Part shown: piece by piece, positions 1 through 9,437 of the stretch | Layout: the number at the start of each line of letters is the position of its first letter | Position numbering within the stretch: the first letter of the stretch is position 1 | NCBI RefSeq assembly: GCF_002812085.1 | Contig: NZ_NPDM01000001.1 | Coordinates: 744,001-808,000 of the forward strand | From: Leptospira levettii | Lineage (GTDB): Bacteria > Spirochaetota > Leptospiria > Leptospirales > Leptospiraceae | Direction: 5' to 3' | DNA: 64,000 nucleotides | Notes under the pieces: model-generated | What the model saw: the letters and a program-made list of their open reading frames with translations, nothing else | The model's database searches: none | Told to the model about the DNA's origin: nothing | Translations under genes and position numbers: made by a program

Positions 1-2
1 AA

Positions 3-512
3 GTCCCCCCTCCAACCAAAAATGGCAATCTCACTAGGAATAAAGTAAACTTGCCGATTGTCATTGGTAAGTTTGAGATCCTTTCTGCGGATCGAGGTGT
101 TTACACAGATGCATGGCGCATGGCTTGGAAAGGCCATTTACAATCATCAGGTATTTTCACAAATGTTTACAATGAATTGGATCCCAAAGAAGTTAAAGAT
201 TTTTATACAATTGATGTAGAAATGAAAACCAACTATTCAGACAGGTATAATTGGTGGTATACTTGGCCTGCTTTATATCCCTTCACTGCAATCTGGCCCA
301 TACAATATCGATTAGGTGAATATTCTGTCGAATTTCATTACAAACTCTATCTAAACAAAGAATTACAAAAAGAAGAGACCATCACCAAAAAAGGAAATGC
401 CGAAGAATTCCTGTATGGATTTTTTAAGGTTAGAAACTTTCAAAGGATGATTGAAGAGACAAATTTAGATGCGGTGAATGTATGTTTAAAAAACTTAGAA
501 TCTTCACTATAA
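3..512 (+). CDS. Unknown protein, 5' end outside the window
   Basis: The reading frame is open from the first bases of the window, so the gene starts upstream. A TTG at 51 is possible, but it has no ribosome-binding site and the frame continues to the left edge. The visible 170 residues have no recognisable domain; they include a Trp/Tyr/Pro-rich stretch in the middle (WWYTWPALYPF) that may be a membrane segment or a beta-rich core. Its last 31 bases overlap the next gene, a lipoprotein, so the two are probably co-transcribed and translationally coupled. No function can be assigned. Confidence 0.7.
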   Translation, partial: VPPPTKNGNLTRNKVNLPIVIGKFEILSADRGVYTDAWRMAWKGHLQSSGIFTNVYNELDPKEVKDFYTIDVEMKTNYSDRYNWWYTWPALYPFTAIWPIQYRLGEYSVEFHYKLYLNKELQKEETITKKGNAEEFLYGFFKVRNFQRMIEETNLDAVNVCLKNLESSL

Positions 513-844
513 CTCTAACAATCTTTTCTTTTACTGGATGTGTGAGCATTCCCTTCCAACCGGCAAATCACACAGAAGAATGTAAGGCATATTATTTTCA
601 AACGAAAAGGCAAGTGACTGAAGTTTTTGATGAAAATACATTAACCATTGGACTCGTGGTAACTCTTTCGTTACTCAATTCTGCATTTTCTCCGATATTT
701 TTAGCACCAATCCTAACAACGCCATACATTCATTACAAAAACAAAGTCAAATCAGATGAAATTTTGAACCAATGGAAATCGGAAAAATGTGGTATGACTG
801 GAAAAAAAGAAACAAATTCTGATACACCAACAATTGTGCTTTAA
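482..844 (+). CDS. Small lipoprotein, unknown function
   Basis: A protein of 120 residues with a basic start (MFKKLR), a hydrophobic stretch and the lipobox-like sequence FTGC, with Cys20 as the likely lipidated residue; the relaxed lipobox fits spirochaete lipoproteins. A second hydrophobic stretch at about residues 55-80 may be a membrane hairpin. It overlaps the preceding partial gene by 31 bp, and its stop overlaps tail-to-tail with the TolC-like gene. No family is recognised. Confidence 0.7.
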   Translation: MFKKLRIFTITLTIFSFTGCVSIPFQPANHTEECKAYYFQTKRQVTEVFDENTLTIGLVVTLSLLNSAFSPIFLAPILTTPYIHYKNKVKSDEILNQWKSEKCGMTGKKETNSDTPTIVL

Positions 845-2199
845 TTGTTTAAAAACTTCATCGTATCGCCTAACAAAAGACCGATCTGAAGTCGTAATTG
901 GATTAAATCATAACGGTTTTGGATTTCATTGCGCATCACATCTCTAAGTCGTCTATCGACTGTTTGTAATTCAATAATCGATGCCGATCCCGTTTTATAA
1001 GCTTTTTCCATAATTTGATAATTTTCTTCTGCGATTCTTTTACTTTCACGAGAAATATCATACAACTCAACTAGGTTATTATGTTGTTGGATTAATTCAA
1101 ATAAATACAATCCGGTGTTTTCTCGTAAAAACTGAGATTGGGATTTTGCAAGTTTCACTTCAATTTTGGATTTATCAAATTCATTTTTATCTAACCAACG
1201 ATTGAATAGAGGAAATCGAAATCCAAAATTTCCTCCCACATTCAAATCTGAATTTGATGATCTTGCATAAATACTATAATCATTTCGACTATAATCATAT
1301 ACTTGCATAGGATTTGTCCAAGTTCCACTTAGTCCAGAAAAAGATTCACGTGAATTTTGATTGTATATGTTTACAAAAAAATCAGGAACCCATAATTCAT
1401 TGAAACGAACCTGTTTTTGAATTTCTAAGATTTTGATTTGATTGACTGTTAAGATTAAATCAAAATTTACATCAGATAAATTTCTTTCATATTCAGCCAA
1501 TGTTGATTCAAGAGGAAGGATTTTGTATTCTCTTTCTGGAATCTGTTTTAAGGTAACATCTTTTAATAAAAACTTTCTTCTAAAAATTGATTGGCTTTTC
1601 TGTTGGTCAAGTCTAGATTTAATCGCATTGTACTTATAAAAGAAATAGTCTACTTTTGAGTTTTGAGTTACCAAATAAGACTCTATTCCCTGTTTATAAA
1701 GTTTTTGTACAGTTTGAAATTGTTTGTCTGCATCTGATTCATTGGAAAAATCATAATTGTAAAAAGCCAAAAGTTTCAAAGTTTCTGCATACTGATATGC
1801 TTGCTCAAAAAGTTCTTTTTGGTAAAGAGCACGATATTCAAGGAGTAATCGTTCATATTCCAATTCTAGAATCATGTTGGTAAGGATTGTATTACCTTGT
1901 TCCATAAAATTCCAGTTTAGATTTAATGTTGTACTCCAACCTTTTCGGTTGTATCCATCTCCTCGAAGTGATTCAAAAAAAGGAGAATGTTCCAAATTCA
2001 CAGATGGTAAATAACGTAAGTTTCGTGAATCGATATCCACTTTTTTACGTTGGATTTCCATTTCCTTAAGTTTTAATTCATAGGATTTCTCTCCAACTAA
2101 CTTTGGTAAGTCATAAAAATCCACCACCTCTGCCAAAAGGTGTGAATTTGACATAATTAGTAAGATGATACAACTAAGAATTTTCCGAAAATTTGTCAC
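841..2199 (-). CDS. TolC-family outer membrane efflux protein
   Basis: A protein of 452 residues with a signal peptide (about residues 1-23, ending near LLAE) followed by long alpha-helical, Gln/Glu/Lys-rich segments typical of TolC/OEP channels, usually 420-490 residues. The C-terminal repeat contains a TolC-like sequence (AYKTGSASIIELQTVDRRL). In this family a trimer forms the outer membrane duct for type I secretion or efflux. It is the last gene of a minus-strand set, 8 bp after the second ABC exporter and after HlyD, so it is probably the dedicated exit channel of that system. The assignment to the family is firm; the substrate is unknown. Confidence 0.9.
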   Translation of the reverse strand: MTNFRKILSCIILLIMSNSHLLAEVVDFYDLPKLVGEKSYELKLKEMEIQRKKVDIDSRNLRYLPSVNLEHSPFFESLRGDGYNRKGWSTTLNLNWNFMEQGNTILTNMILELEYERLLLEYRALYQKELFEQAYQYAETLKLLAFYNYDFSNESDADKQFQTVQKLYKQGIESYLVTQNSKVDYFFYKYNAIKSRLDQQKSQSIFRRKFLLKDVTLKQIPEREYKILPLESTLAEYERNLSDVNFDLILTVNQIKILEIQKQVRFNELWVPDFFVNIYNQNSRESFSGLSGTWTNPMQVYDYSRNDYSIYARSSNSDLNVGGNFGFRFPLFNRWLDKNEFDKSKIEVKLAKSQSQFLRENTGLYLFELIQQHNNLVELYDISRESKRIAEENYQIMEKAYKTGSASIIELQTVDRRLRDVMRNEIQNRYDLIQLRLQIGLLLGDTMKFLNN

Positions 2200-2207
2200 T
2201 AATTGAA

Positions 2208-5200
2208 TTATCGGATCGCTTCTTGTTTGGAATGAAGCAATTGGTAAATTCCGCCTTTGGAAAGTAACTCTTTATGATTTCCTTTTGAATCCAATTTTCC
2301 ACGTTCTAATACAAAAATTTGGTCATAATTTCGAATTGTGTCCAATCGATGAGCGACAGTAATGATAGTGGAATTCGCAAAAACGGAATTGATATGTGAC
2401 AGAATACGCGATTCCGTCTCCTTATCAAGTGAGGATGTTGGTTCATCTAATAATAATAAGTTAGGCCTCTGTAAAAATAATCTAGCTAAAGATATTCTTT
2501 GTTTTTGACCACCTGAGAACAAAAATCCCCGATCTGAAAATTCGGTATCATATCCCAAAGGTAACTTCACAATATCATCATGAATACAGGCAAGTTTTGC
2601 TGCTTCTACTACTTCGCTTAGTGTTGCCTCTGGTTTTGTGATGGATATGTTTTCTCGAACCGTTCCTGAAATAAATGGATTTTCCTGGAAACATACACCA
2701 ATTTTTGTGCGTAAACTTGGTAACCAAATTTCATTGAGCGGAATATCATCTATGAAAATTTCCCCTTGGCTAGGATTGTACAAACCTAACAATAATTTTA
2801 TGATTGTTGATTTACCACTACCACTCCGTCCTACAAAGGCAATTTTTTTTCCAGCTTGAACTTTGAGAGATAAGTTACGAATTCCTGATTCTGGTTTCTG
2901 GCTGTCATACGCGAAAAAAAGATTTTTAAATTCAATATTGCCTTTCACCTCAGGCAAATCAACTTTGAATAAATTGTCCTTATCGGAGATTTCACTATCC
3001 AAAGATTCAAAACTTCTGAGACGATTCCAAGCTACATTTGCTTTTTGAAATTTCAAAAAATCTTCATATAAAGAAATCAATGGAGTTCGGATATAGGTGA
3101 TCAAACCAACAATAGCATACAAAGTTCCCAAAGTCATTTGATCATGTAAAATCAACAAACTACCTACCAACATAACGATAACTATTGTTATTTGTTTAAA
3201 AAACTCAGTATTCGCCGAAAGTAAATTGGAATAAAAAAGTTTTTTTCCTTCTGAATTCAATTGAGCAGTTAATCTTTTCTCAAAATCCCATCTATGTGAA
3301 TAGGTTGCCCCTAAATTTTTGATCGTTTCAAATCCATTGATTGATTCGATAAAATAACTTAATGTTTCGGCACGTTTTAAAGATTCCTTTTTTGTTTCTT
3401 CAATGATTTTGGGTGATAAAAAACGTAAAACCAAAATCTCAGGTATGATAAACAACATAATGATGACTAATAAAACTGGAGATAAAAATAGAAATATAAC
3501 AAAAACCAATGAACTAAAAATCAAATCGAAGATTTTCATCGCTCCTTGGTCTGAAAAAAACAAAATTACTGATTCAATTTCTTCCCACCGATTCAGAATT
3601 TCACCTTTTCTATTCCTTTCAAAAAAAGAAATTGGAAGTGAAATTAATTTAACTAAAAATCGTATAGCAATTGTTTGATTAACTCGATTACTTGTAAAAA
3701 AGATTACATTCGATCGAAAGTATCCTAAAAATGATTGTGCCAAACTTAATACGATTACTGACACAATGACAGGTAAGAAAAAATCACGACTTTCCTGTAA
3801 TAATACAGCATCGATTAAGTACAAGTTGACTAAAGGAATAAATACCTCAAGTCCCTTCAATATAAAACTAGCAAGTATACCTGCTTTTAAATATTGTATC
3901 GCAGGTAAAAAGTACTCACTGATTCCACTAAAAAAACGATTTTTCCATTCCCAAGATGAACTTGGAATGACTTTGGGCACAAAATAAATCACAATCTCCG
4001 ATGATTTTTTCTCCCATTCCTTTCGATTGATAACAACTTCACCAATTTCTGGATCAAGAATGGTTACACTCTTTTCTCCAATGTGTTTTACGATGACATA
4101 CTTTGAATTTTCTAAATAAGAAATGGTTGGAATTGAATTCAATTCCGATTCATGTTCACGCCAATTAACAAAATAACAATTTCCCTTTTCTTCACCAAAA
4201 CATTGTTTCCAATGGTATGGCAAAATATCTGGATCAAAATCTGGAAACATAGGATCTGAGTCGTATTCAGCAAATGAATAACCCCAATATTTTAAGATCA
4301 TCTTACGGCAAACATCACCAGATTGGAATTTCCCTTCTTGGAATAAAAATGGAAAAGAAATCTGATTCCGAATAGGTGGTGAAAATTTTAATTTTGGTAA
4401 AAAATGAAACTTATCTTCTTCATAAACATTCGTTTGTTCAAAATCATCATCATTTGATTTTTCACCTAAATTAAGTTTCCTTTCACTCATAATGGAGCGA
4501 ATTGTAATTAACAAGCTCTCAGATTTTTTGAAGAATTGTTCAGCACTCTTCGAAGAAAGTTCATAAACGAAACTATCTTCCACTGCTGTTACAGTAGCAT
4601 TCCTTACTTTTTTTTCCAGAACACCCATTTCACCGAGGACGGATCCCGCTTCTACAAATGAAAAATAATCTTTTTGCCAAGTTGTTTTTGTAACTTTAAA
4701 CTTTCCTGACTTTATAAAAAATAATGATGAACTTTTTGAACCTTCCTTAATCAAAACTTGCCCAGCATTTATTTTTCTTTTGATTAATAATTTTGATAGT
4801 TCTTGGATTTCAGAATTAGATAATTTTCGAAAATAAGGATGAACTCTAAGTTCATCTCTTAATTGTACATTTTCTTTATATTCATCCCAAATTCGTTTGC
4901 GATCTTTATCTGAATTGATAAATTTCAAAAAAGATGAAGTTGATAATGTTAATACTTTGGAATTTTCTTCAATGTAATATAATTGTTTTCCAAGAGAATC
5001 GGAAGTGAATTCGGAAATTCCATAAAGTGATTCTTCTTTTAATGTTTTAATCAATAACTCATTTTGATTGATTTTAAGTTTGATTTGAATTCGTCCTGTT
5101 TCTAGTAATAAAATAGGAGTGGGATCATTTTCATTTCCTCCAATTTTATCTCCAGCGACTAAAGATCTAAACTCAAATAGTGAAATTATTTTTTTCTGAT

Positions 5201-5273
5201 CTGAATTTGAAAGAAGAGATAAAAAACTATCTTCTTTTACTAAGTCTGAAATATCTTTGAAATTTCGTTTCAA
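2208..5273 (-). CDS. Type I secretion ABC exporter with two cNMP-binding domains and an inactive C39-like domain (second copy)
   Basis: A protein of 1021 residues. In order: two Crp-like cyclic-nucleotide-binding folds (about 20-125 and 145-250), a C39-like domain (about 300-435), six membrane helices (about 460-740) and an ABC ATPase (about 775-1010). The second nucleotide-binding fold keeps the phosphate-cassette residues Gly214-Glu215 and Arg224; the first does not. In the C39-like domain Gln312 is kept, but Ser318 sits at the catalytic Cys position and Lys391 at the His position, with Asp407 retained, so it should not cut leader peptides, like the CLD domain of HlyB. The ATPase looks active: Walker A GRSGSGKST (815-823), signature FSGGQ (919-923), Walker B LLLLDEP (939-945), His975. 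It lies 2 bp after HlyD and 8 bp before TolC. Confidence 0.9.
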   Translation of the reverse strand: MKRNFKDISDLVKEDSFLSLLSNSDQKKIISLFEFRSLVAGDKIGGNENDPTPILLLETGRIQIKLKINQNELLIKTLKEESLYGISEFTSDSLGKQLYYIEENSKVLTLSTSSFLKFINSDKDRKRIWDEYKENVQLRDELRVHPYFRKLSNSEIQELSKLLIKRKINAGQVLIKEGSKSSSLFFIKSGKFKVTKTTWQKDYFSFVEAGSVLGEMGVLEKKVRNATVTAVEDSFVYELSSKSAEQFFKKSESLLITIRSIMSERKLNLGEKSNDDDFEQTNVYEEDKFHFLPKLKFSPPIRNQISFPFLFQEGKFQSGDVCRKMILKYWGYSFAEYDSDPMFPDFDPDILPYHWKQCFGEEKGNCYFVNWREHESELNSIPTISYLENSKYVIVKHIGEKSVTILDPEIGEVVINRKEWEKKSSEIVIYFVPKVIPSSSWEWKNRFFSGISEYFLPAIQYLKAGILASFILKGLEVFIPLVNLYLIDAVLLQESRDFFLPVIVSVIVLSLAQSFLGYFRSNVIFFTSNRVNQTIAIRFLVKLISLPISFFERNRKGEILNRWEEIESVILFFSDQGAMKIFDLIFSSLVFVIFLFLSPVLLVIIMLFIIPEILVLRFLSPKIIEETKKESLKRAETLSYFIESINGFETIKNLGATYSHRWDFEKRLTAQLNSEGKKLFYSNLLSANTEFFKQITIVIVMLVGSLLILHDQMTLGTLYAIVGLITYIRTPLISLYEDFLKFQKANVAWNRLRSFESLDSEISDKDNLFKVDLPEVKGNIEFKNLFFAYDSQKPESGIRNLSLKVQAGKKIAFVGRSGSGKSTIIKLLLGLYNPSQGEIFIDDIPLNEIWLPSLRTKIGVCFQENPFISGTVRENISITKPEATLSEVVEAAKLACIHDDIVKLPLGYDTEFSDRGFLFSGGQKQRISLARLFLQRPNLLLLDEPTSSLDKETESRILSHINSVFANSTIITVAHRLDTIRNYDQIFVLERGKLDSKGNHKELLSKGGIYQLLHSKQEAIR

Positions 5274-5275
5274 AT

Positions 5276-6379
5276 TTAATTCCTTGGATCAGCGTAACGA
5301 AATAAAATTTGATAAATGTTTTTTCTATCAATTACAATGTCTGCTACAACTTTTAAACCTGGAAACAATTGAAACTTTTTTCCATCTTGGTTTAAATCCT
5401 GTGTTCCCAAAACCAAAATCACACTAAACGAATCCTTATCTTTTGTATTGGGAATGATTTGAGAAACAATTCCTTCTACAACACCAAAATCATTTTGGTG
5501 AAAAGCCTTTACCTTAATCACTGCAGTCAGTCCAAGTTTGACTGCACCAATATCCTTACTACTCACTTCTACAATGGCTTCTAAAGGCTGTCCTTCTTCC
5601 ATAAGTGAAGCGACTGTTTGGCCTCGAATGATGTTTTGACCTACGTTATTAACTGCTAATTCACCAATCACTCCAGAAAAAGGCATACGAATCACTGCAT
5701 TGGCAACTCTTTCCTTTTTTAATTTTGTATCTCCGCGAAGACTTGCGATTATATTTTCTTCTCGTTGAATTTCATCTTTTAAATTTCCAAATTCTTCATT
5801 AAACTCTAATAAACTTTGGTCATAAATGAACTTTGCACCAACTCCATTTTGAAAATCCATATAAGCTTTTTTTAAACTTACAAACTTACTTAGTACACCT
5901 CCCGATAAGGATGATCCAGAATTGTTTTCTAAATTATAAGCAAGACTCTTTAAAATTTTTTCAGCCTCACGTTTATTACGAATTAATCTTTGTAATTTTT
6001 TTTCTTCGTAATCTAAATTGTTCGCATCTTTTGAAAGTTCAATTTGTTGTTCGGAGAATTCTAATTCCATAATGGGATCTCCTTTTTTAAGAAAATCACC
6101 TGATTTTACATACAAATTGGTAAGTGTACCTGTTTCTAATGCTTCTACTACATGATAATTACCTTTTGGGCGAATGTTACCGTTTGCTTGTACGACAACA
6201 TCGACTCGTCCAAAAACTAAAAACAAAACAAAACAGAAAAAGAATACTGCGATAAGATAAATACCTTTCTTTTCCCAGTTAGGTGCTGGATGTTTCAGTA
6301 ATTCATCATAATACGAAGCAGAATGCCTAGATTCCCAATTAGAATCTGTTTCTTTTAGGTTCTTAAATTTTTTAAACAT
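5276..6379 (-). CDS. HlyD-family membrane fusion protein
   Basis: A protein of 367 residues with one N-terminal membrane helix (about 39-60), a short lipoyl half-motif (VVEALETGTLTNLYVKSGDF), a coiled-coil region (about 110-215), the second lipoyl half with IRMPFSGVIGELAVNNVGQ and a beta-barrel C-terminus. In type I secretion this periplasmic adaptor joins the inner-membrane ABC exporter to TolC. The start overlaps the end of the first exporter by 8 bp and the stop is 2 bp before the second exporter, so it is translationally linked to both. It lies between the two paralogous exporters, which suggests a single complex. The family call is firm. Confidence 0.9.
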   Translation of the reverse strand: MFKKFKNLKETDSNWESRHSASYYDELLKHPAPNWEKKGIYLIAVFFFCFVLFLVFGRVDVVVQANGNIRPKGNYHVVEALETGTLTNLYVKSGDFLKKGDPIMELEFSEQQIELSKDANNLDYEEKKLQRLIRNKREAEKILKSLAYNLENNSGSSLSGGVLSKFVSLKKAYMDFQNGVGAKFIYDQSLLEFNEEFGNLKDEIQREENIIASLRGDTKLKKERVANAVIRMPFSGVIGELAVNNVGQNIIRGQTVASLMEEGQPLEAIVEVSSKDIGAVKLGLTAVIKVKAFHQNDFGVVEGIVSQIIPNTKDKDSFSVILVLGTQDLNQDGKKFQLFPGLKVVADIVIDRKNIYQILFRYADPRN

Positions 6380-9300
6380 GGCTTTCCTCTTCGGTTAACG
6401 TAGGGAACAAATGATAGTAGTAACCTTTTGTTTGAATCAGTTCAGCATGAGTTCCCATTTCAACGATTCGACCTTCATCAAGGACAATAATTTTATCTGC
6501 ACTAACTGTAGTATGTAGTCGATGAGAAATCTGAATCACAGTACGATCCAAAAAAACAGTTTCCCATTGTGATTGAATGTGAGCTTCCGTTTCGGAATCC
6601 AATGCAGAAGTAGGTTCATCTAAAAATAGAATACTTGGATTTGTGACTAAAGCGCGTGCTATCGCAAGTCTTTGTTTCTGACCTCCCGATAACCCAACTC
6701 CAGACTCACCAATTTTGGTCTCATATTTCATTGTGAATCTTTCCACAAACTGATCAACAGAGGCTAACTTAGCACCAGCTAATAATGATTCCATATGGAG
6801 TGAGGGATTTTTTTTAGATAAATTTTCTGTGATCGTTCCAGAGAATAAAATTGGATTTTGTTCGACTGCACCGAATTGGATTCTAACTTCTTCAGGATCA
6901 AGTGTAGATAAATCAAATGAATCGACAAAAACTTTGCCTTTCGTTGGGGAAAGTGTTCCCATCATAATTCGCATGAGTGTAGATTTGCCACACCCACTTC
7001 TGCCTACGATTGCAATTTTTTCTCCTGCTTCGATATCTAGGTTGATCTCTTTTAGAATTTCAGAAGACCCTTCTGAGTATCGAAAACTTACATTGTCCAA
7101 TTTAATTCTACCCGATAATCTAGGAAGTTCACCAAACGGCCGTAAACTGACAATTTCACCTGGAAGCGAATAAATTTCAGTGAGTCTCATACGAGATTCT
7201 CTTAATTCATGTAAATCCTCATACAAGTGGCATAATCTTACGATTGGCTCCATAAGTAAGGAATAAAGTATTAAAAAACCCAAAAAACTTCCAAGTGATA
7301 ATTGTTCATCTAAAACAAGATTCACTCCATAGGCAATGACTGAAATCAATCCTATTTGCTCAAAGAATTTGCTAATCAATTCGAGGATATGTACTCTTTT
7401 TCCCACTCTAAGGTTTGTTAAGATTGTCCTCGCAATTTCATTTAATCCTTTTGCTAAATAACGACTTTCGATTGAAGAAGCTTTGATCAATTGAATGCCT
7501 GAAAACAAAGATAGAAAAAAGGAAGTTGTTTTTTTCTTAGATTCGAAACTATGTTTTTGTAACTTTTTGATTTTTGAGCTAGAACGAACGACAACGATTG
7601 CATATACGATTAAAAAAAATAATCCGACAAAGGATAATCCACCATCCAATCGAAATAAAATGAATAAATAAATTGGAAGTGTAATGAGGTCCAAAATTAA
7701 AAACAAACCCGATCTTTGTGTGATTTCCAAAATTCTTTGGTTCTCTTTTAGTCTTTGTGTAAAATCTCCAGTCTCAAATTTACGAAACTCTGGAAGTGTT
7801 AGATTTAAAATATGTTGAAAAAATCTAACAAAGTAATTATATTCCAAATTTTGCATGAGACCAATCGAGATCAAATTGCGGAAAAGGGAAAACAATGATT
7901 GGAAAAAAACAGAAAGAGTTACACCAAATACAACGGTAAACAAAAAGTTTCGATCGGAAAAAACTAGAACTTGGTCAACAATCTGGCGAATTAAATAAGG
8001 TAACGAAAGTGATAAGATTGCTGAAAAAAAAGTAGCCACCATTACCCAACGAATCTCTTTCTTTTTAGGGCTAAATAACATCCTTAGTTCTTTAAAAAAA
8101 CTAATCAAACTTACTTCTGCTGACAAACTGCTTGGAGCAAGAGAAAATTGTAAGATCACTCCATCCCACAGTTTTAGAAATTGTTCAGTTGATAATTCAT
8201 ATACTCCTTTAATGGGATGTGAGATTAAAATTGCATCTAATTCAGGATCAACTAAATATAATAAACATGGAATATTTTCATCGTCTGTGATGAAAACTGG
8301 ATTCTCTAAACTTGTTAATTCTGAAAATGGAATATGAAGTTGTTTTGTTAAGAAACCAAGTTTTTCTAATTCGATTGCTAATTCAAAAATACCAGGAACA
8401 ATATTTCGACTCAGTTCATTTTTAATTCTTATTTTCCAATTTGATGGAAGTGCTTTGTCAAAGGTCCTTAATGCCAACTCAGAACAAACCAATCCAACAA
8501 GACTCATTTGGTCAGTTGTCACTTGTTCAATTAAAATAGTTCGAGTTGTTTTCCTGATTTCAAATCGTTTCGATACAAAAGGACGAATTGAATTTTCTTC
8601 TTTTTCCTTTGATTTGTAAGTGGAATACCTTAAGAGTCTTGATTGGACTATCTCTTCAAGTTTGTTTCCTTTTTCGGCACCGATGACCTTACGAAAAACA
8701 TTTCCAGGAATTTGATAGAGTTCGGAGTCTTCCGCTGTGATGGCACTTGCTAATCTTTTTTGTTGTTTAAAGATCGCAATTTCACCAAGGATATCACCTG
8801 ATTTCATAATCGAGATGATTTTCCTTGGATTTTCAGTTCTGATTTGTACTTTTCCAGAACGGACTATGTAAGCTGATTCTCCAGACTCACCTTCAACAAA
8901 AATGAATTCACCTTGTGGAACTTTAATGAGTTGTATCGATTTTAGAATGGATTTGATTTCTTCAGGGGATAATTCATCAAAAAAACTTAGTTTGCGAACG
9001 TAATGAAATTTTTCTTGTTCTTCTTCTCTATGTTTTGCTTTTTCAGCTATTTCAGGATGAGATTCAACTAACTTTAAAAAACGGGAAGTTGGTAATAATA
9101 AAACAATAGAAGGTTCAAGTGCGTAATAATCATGTTTTGATGGAGTTTTTGTTAAAGTGATCCTTTCCCCTATCGACTCACCTTCTTCAACGAATGCATA
9201 CCTTCCTAAATGAAGGTCCTCTTTGTTTTGTTTCATTCCAAATTTGCCTGTGAGAACAAAATGAATGTACTCAGGCATTTGGTTTGCTTTGATTAGTATT

Positions 9301-9437
9301 TGTCCAATCCGAACAAATTTAACTTCAATAAATGGGATTAATGATTCTCGTTCCGAATCGTCTAATTCTGCTAATAAATAATTAGACCGAAATACATTAC
9401 GAATTTTTTCAAGATTACGCCTAACTTCTGATTGCAT
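6372..9437 (-). CDS. Type I secretion ABC exporter with two cNMP-binding domains and a degenerate C39-like domain (first copy)
   Basis: A protein of 1021 residues, the same length and architecture as the exporter at 2208-5273 but strongly diverged. It has two Crp-like folds (about 20-130 and 145-255), a C39-like region (about 290-435), six membrane helices (about 465-740) and an ABC ATPase (about 775-1010). The second nucleotide-binding fold keeps Gly218-Glu219 and Arg228. In the C39-like region the Cys, His and Asp positions all appear lost (Pro390 and His407 sit where His and Asp are expected). The ATPase has GRSGCGKST (812-820), LSGGQ (916-920), ILFLDEP (936-942) and His972. The gene starts directly after the stop of the fused enzyme at 9438. 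Likely forms a heterodimer, or a two-stage exporter, with the second copy; this is inferred. Confidence 0.9.
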   Translation of the reverse strand: MQSEVRRNLEKIRNVFRSNYLLAELDDSERESLIPFIEVKFVRIGQILIKANQMPEYIHFVLTGKFGMKQNKEDLHLGRYAFVEEGESIGERITLTKTPSKHDYYALEPSIVLLLPTSRFLKLVESHPEIAEKAKHREEEQEKFHYVRKLSFFDELSPEEIKSILKSIQLIKVPQGEFIFVEGESGESAYIVRSGKVQIRTENPRKIISIMKSGDILGEIAIFKQQKRLASAITAEDSELYQIPGNVFRKVIGAEKGNKLEEIVQSRLLRYSTYKSKEKEENSIRPFVSKRFEIRKTTRTILIEQVTTDQMSLVGLVCSELALRTFDKALPSNWKIRIKNELSRNIVPGIFELAIELEKLGFLTKQLHIPFSELTSLENPVFITDDENIPCLLYLVDPELDAILISHPIKGVYELSTEQFLKLWDGVILQFSLAPSSLSAEVSLISFFKELRMLFSPKKKEIRWVMVATFFSAILSLSLPYLIRQIVDQVLVFSDRNFLFTVVFGVTLSVFFQSLFSLFRNLISIGLMQNLEYNYFVRFFQHILNLTLPEFRKFETGDFTQRLKENQRILEITQRSGLFLILDLITLPIYLFILFRLDGGLSFVGLFFLIVYAIVVVRSSSKIKKLQKHSFESKKKTTSFFLSLFSGIQLIKASSIESRYLAKGLNEIARTILTNLRVGKRVHILELISKFFEQIGLISVIAYGVNLVLDEQLSLGSFLGFLILYSLLMEPIVRLCHLYEDLHELRESRMRLTEIYSLPGEIVSLRPFGELPRLSGRIKLDNVSFRYSEGSSEILKEINLDIEAGEKIAIVGRSGCGKSTLMRIMMGTLSPTKGKVFVDSFDLSTLDPEEVRIQFGAVEQNPILFSGTITENLSKKNPSLHMESLLAGAKLASVDQFVERFTMKYETKIGESGVGLSGGQKQRLAIARALVTNPSILFLDEPTSALDSETEAHIQSQWETVFLDRTVIQISHRLHTTVSADKIIVLDEGRIVEMGTHAELIQTKGYYYHLFPTLTEEESHV

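Noticed and set aside
2208..9437. The two 1021-residue exporters as an assembly duplication
   Set aside because: They share architecture and length, but their sequences differ almost everywhere, so they are old paralogues.
841..9437. A double-glycine bacteriocin exporter with its own peptidase
   Set aside because: The C39 catalytic residues are missing in both exporters and no short precursor gene is visible nearby.
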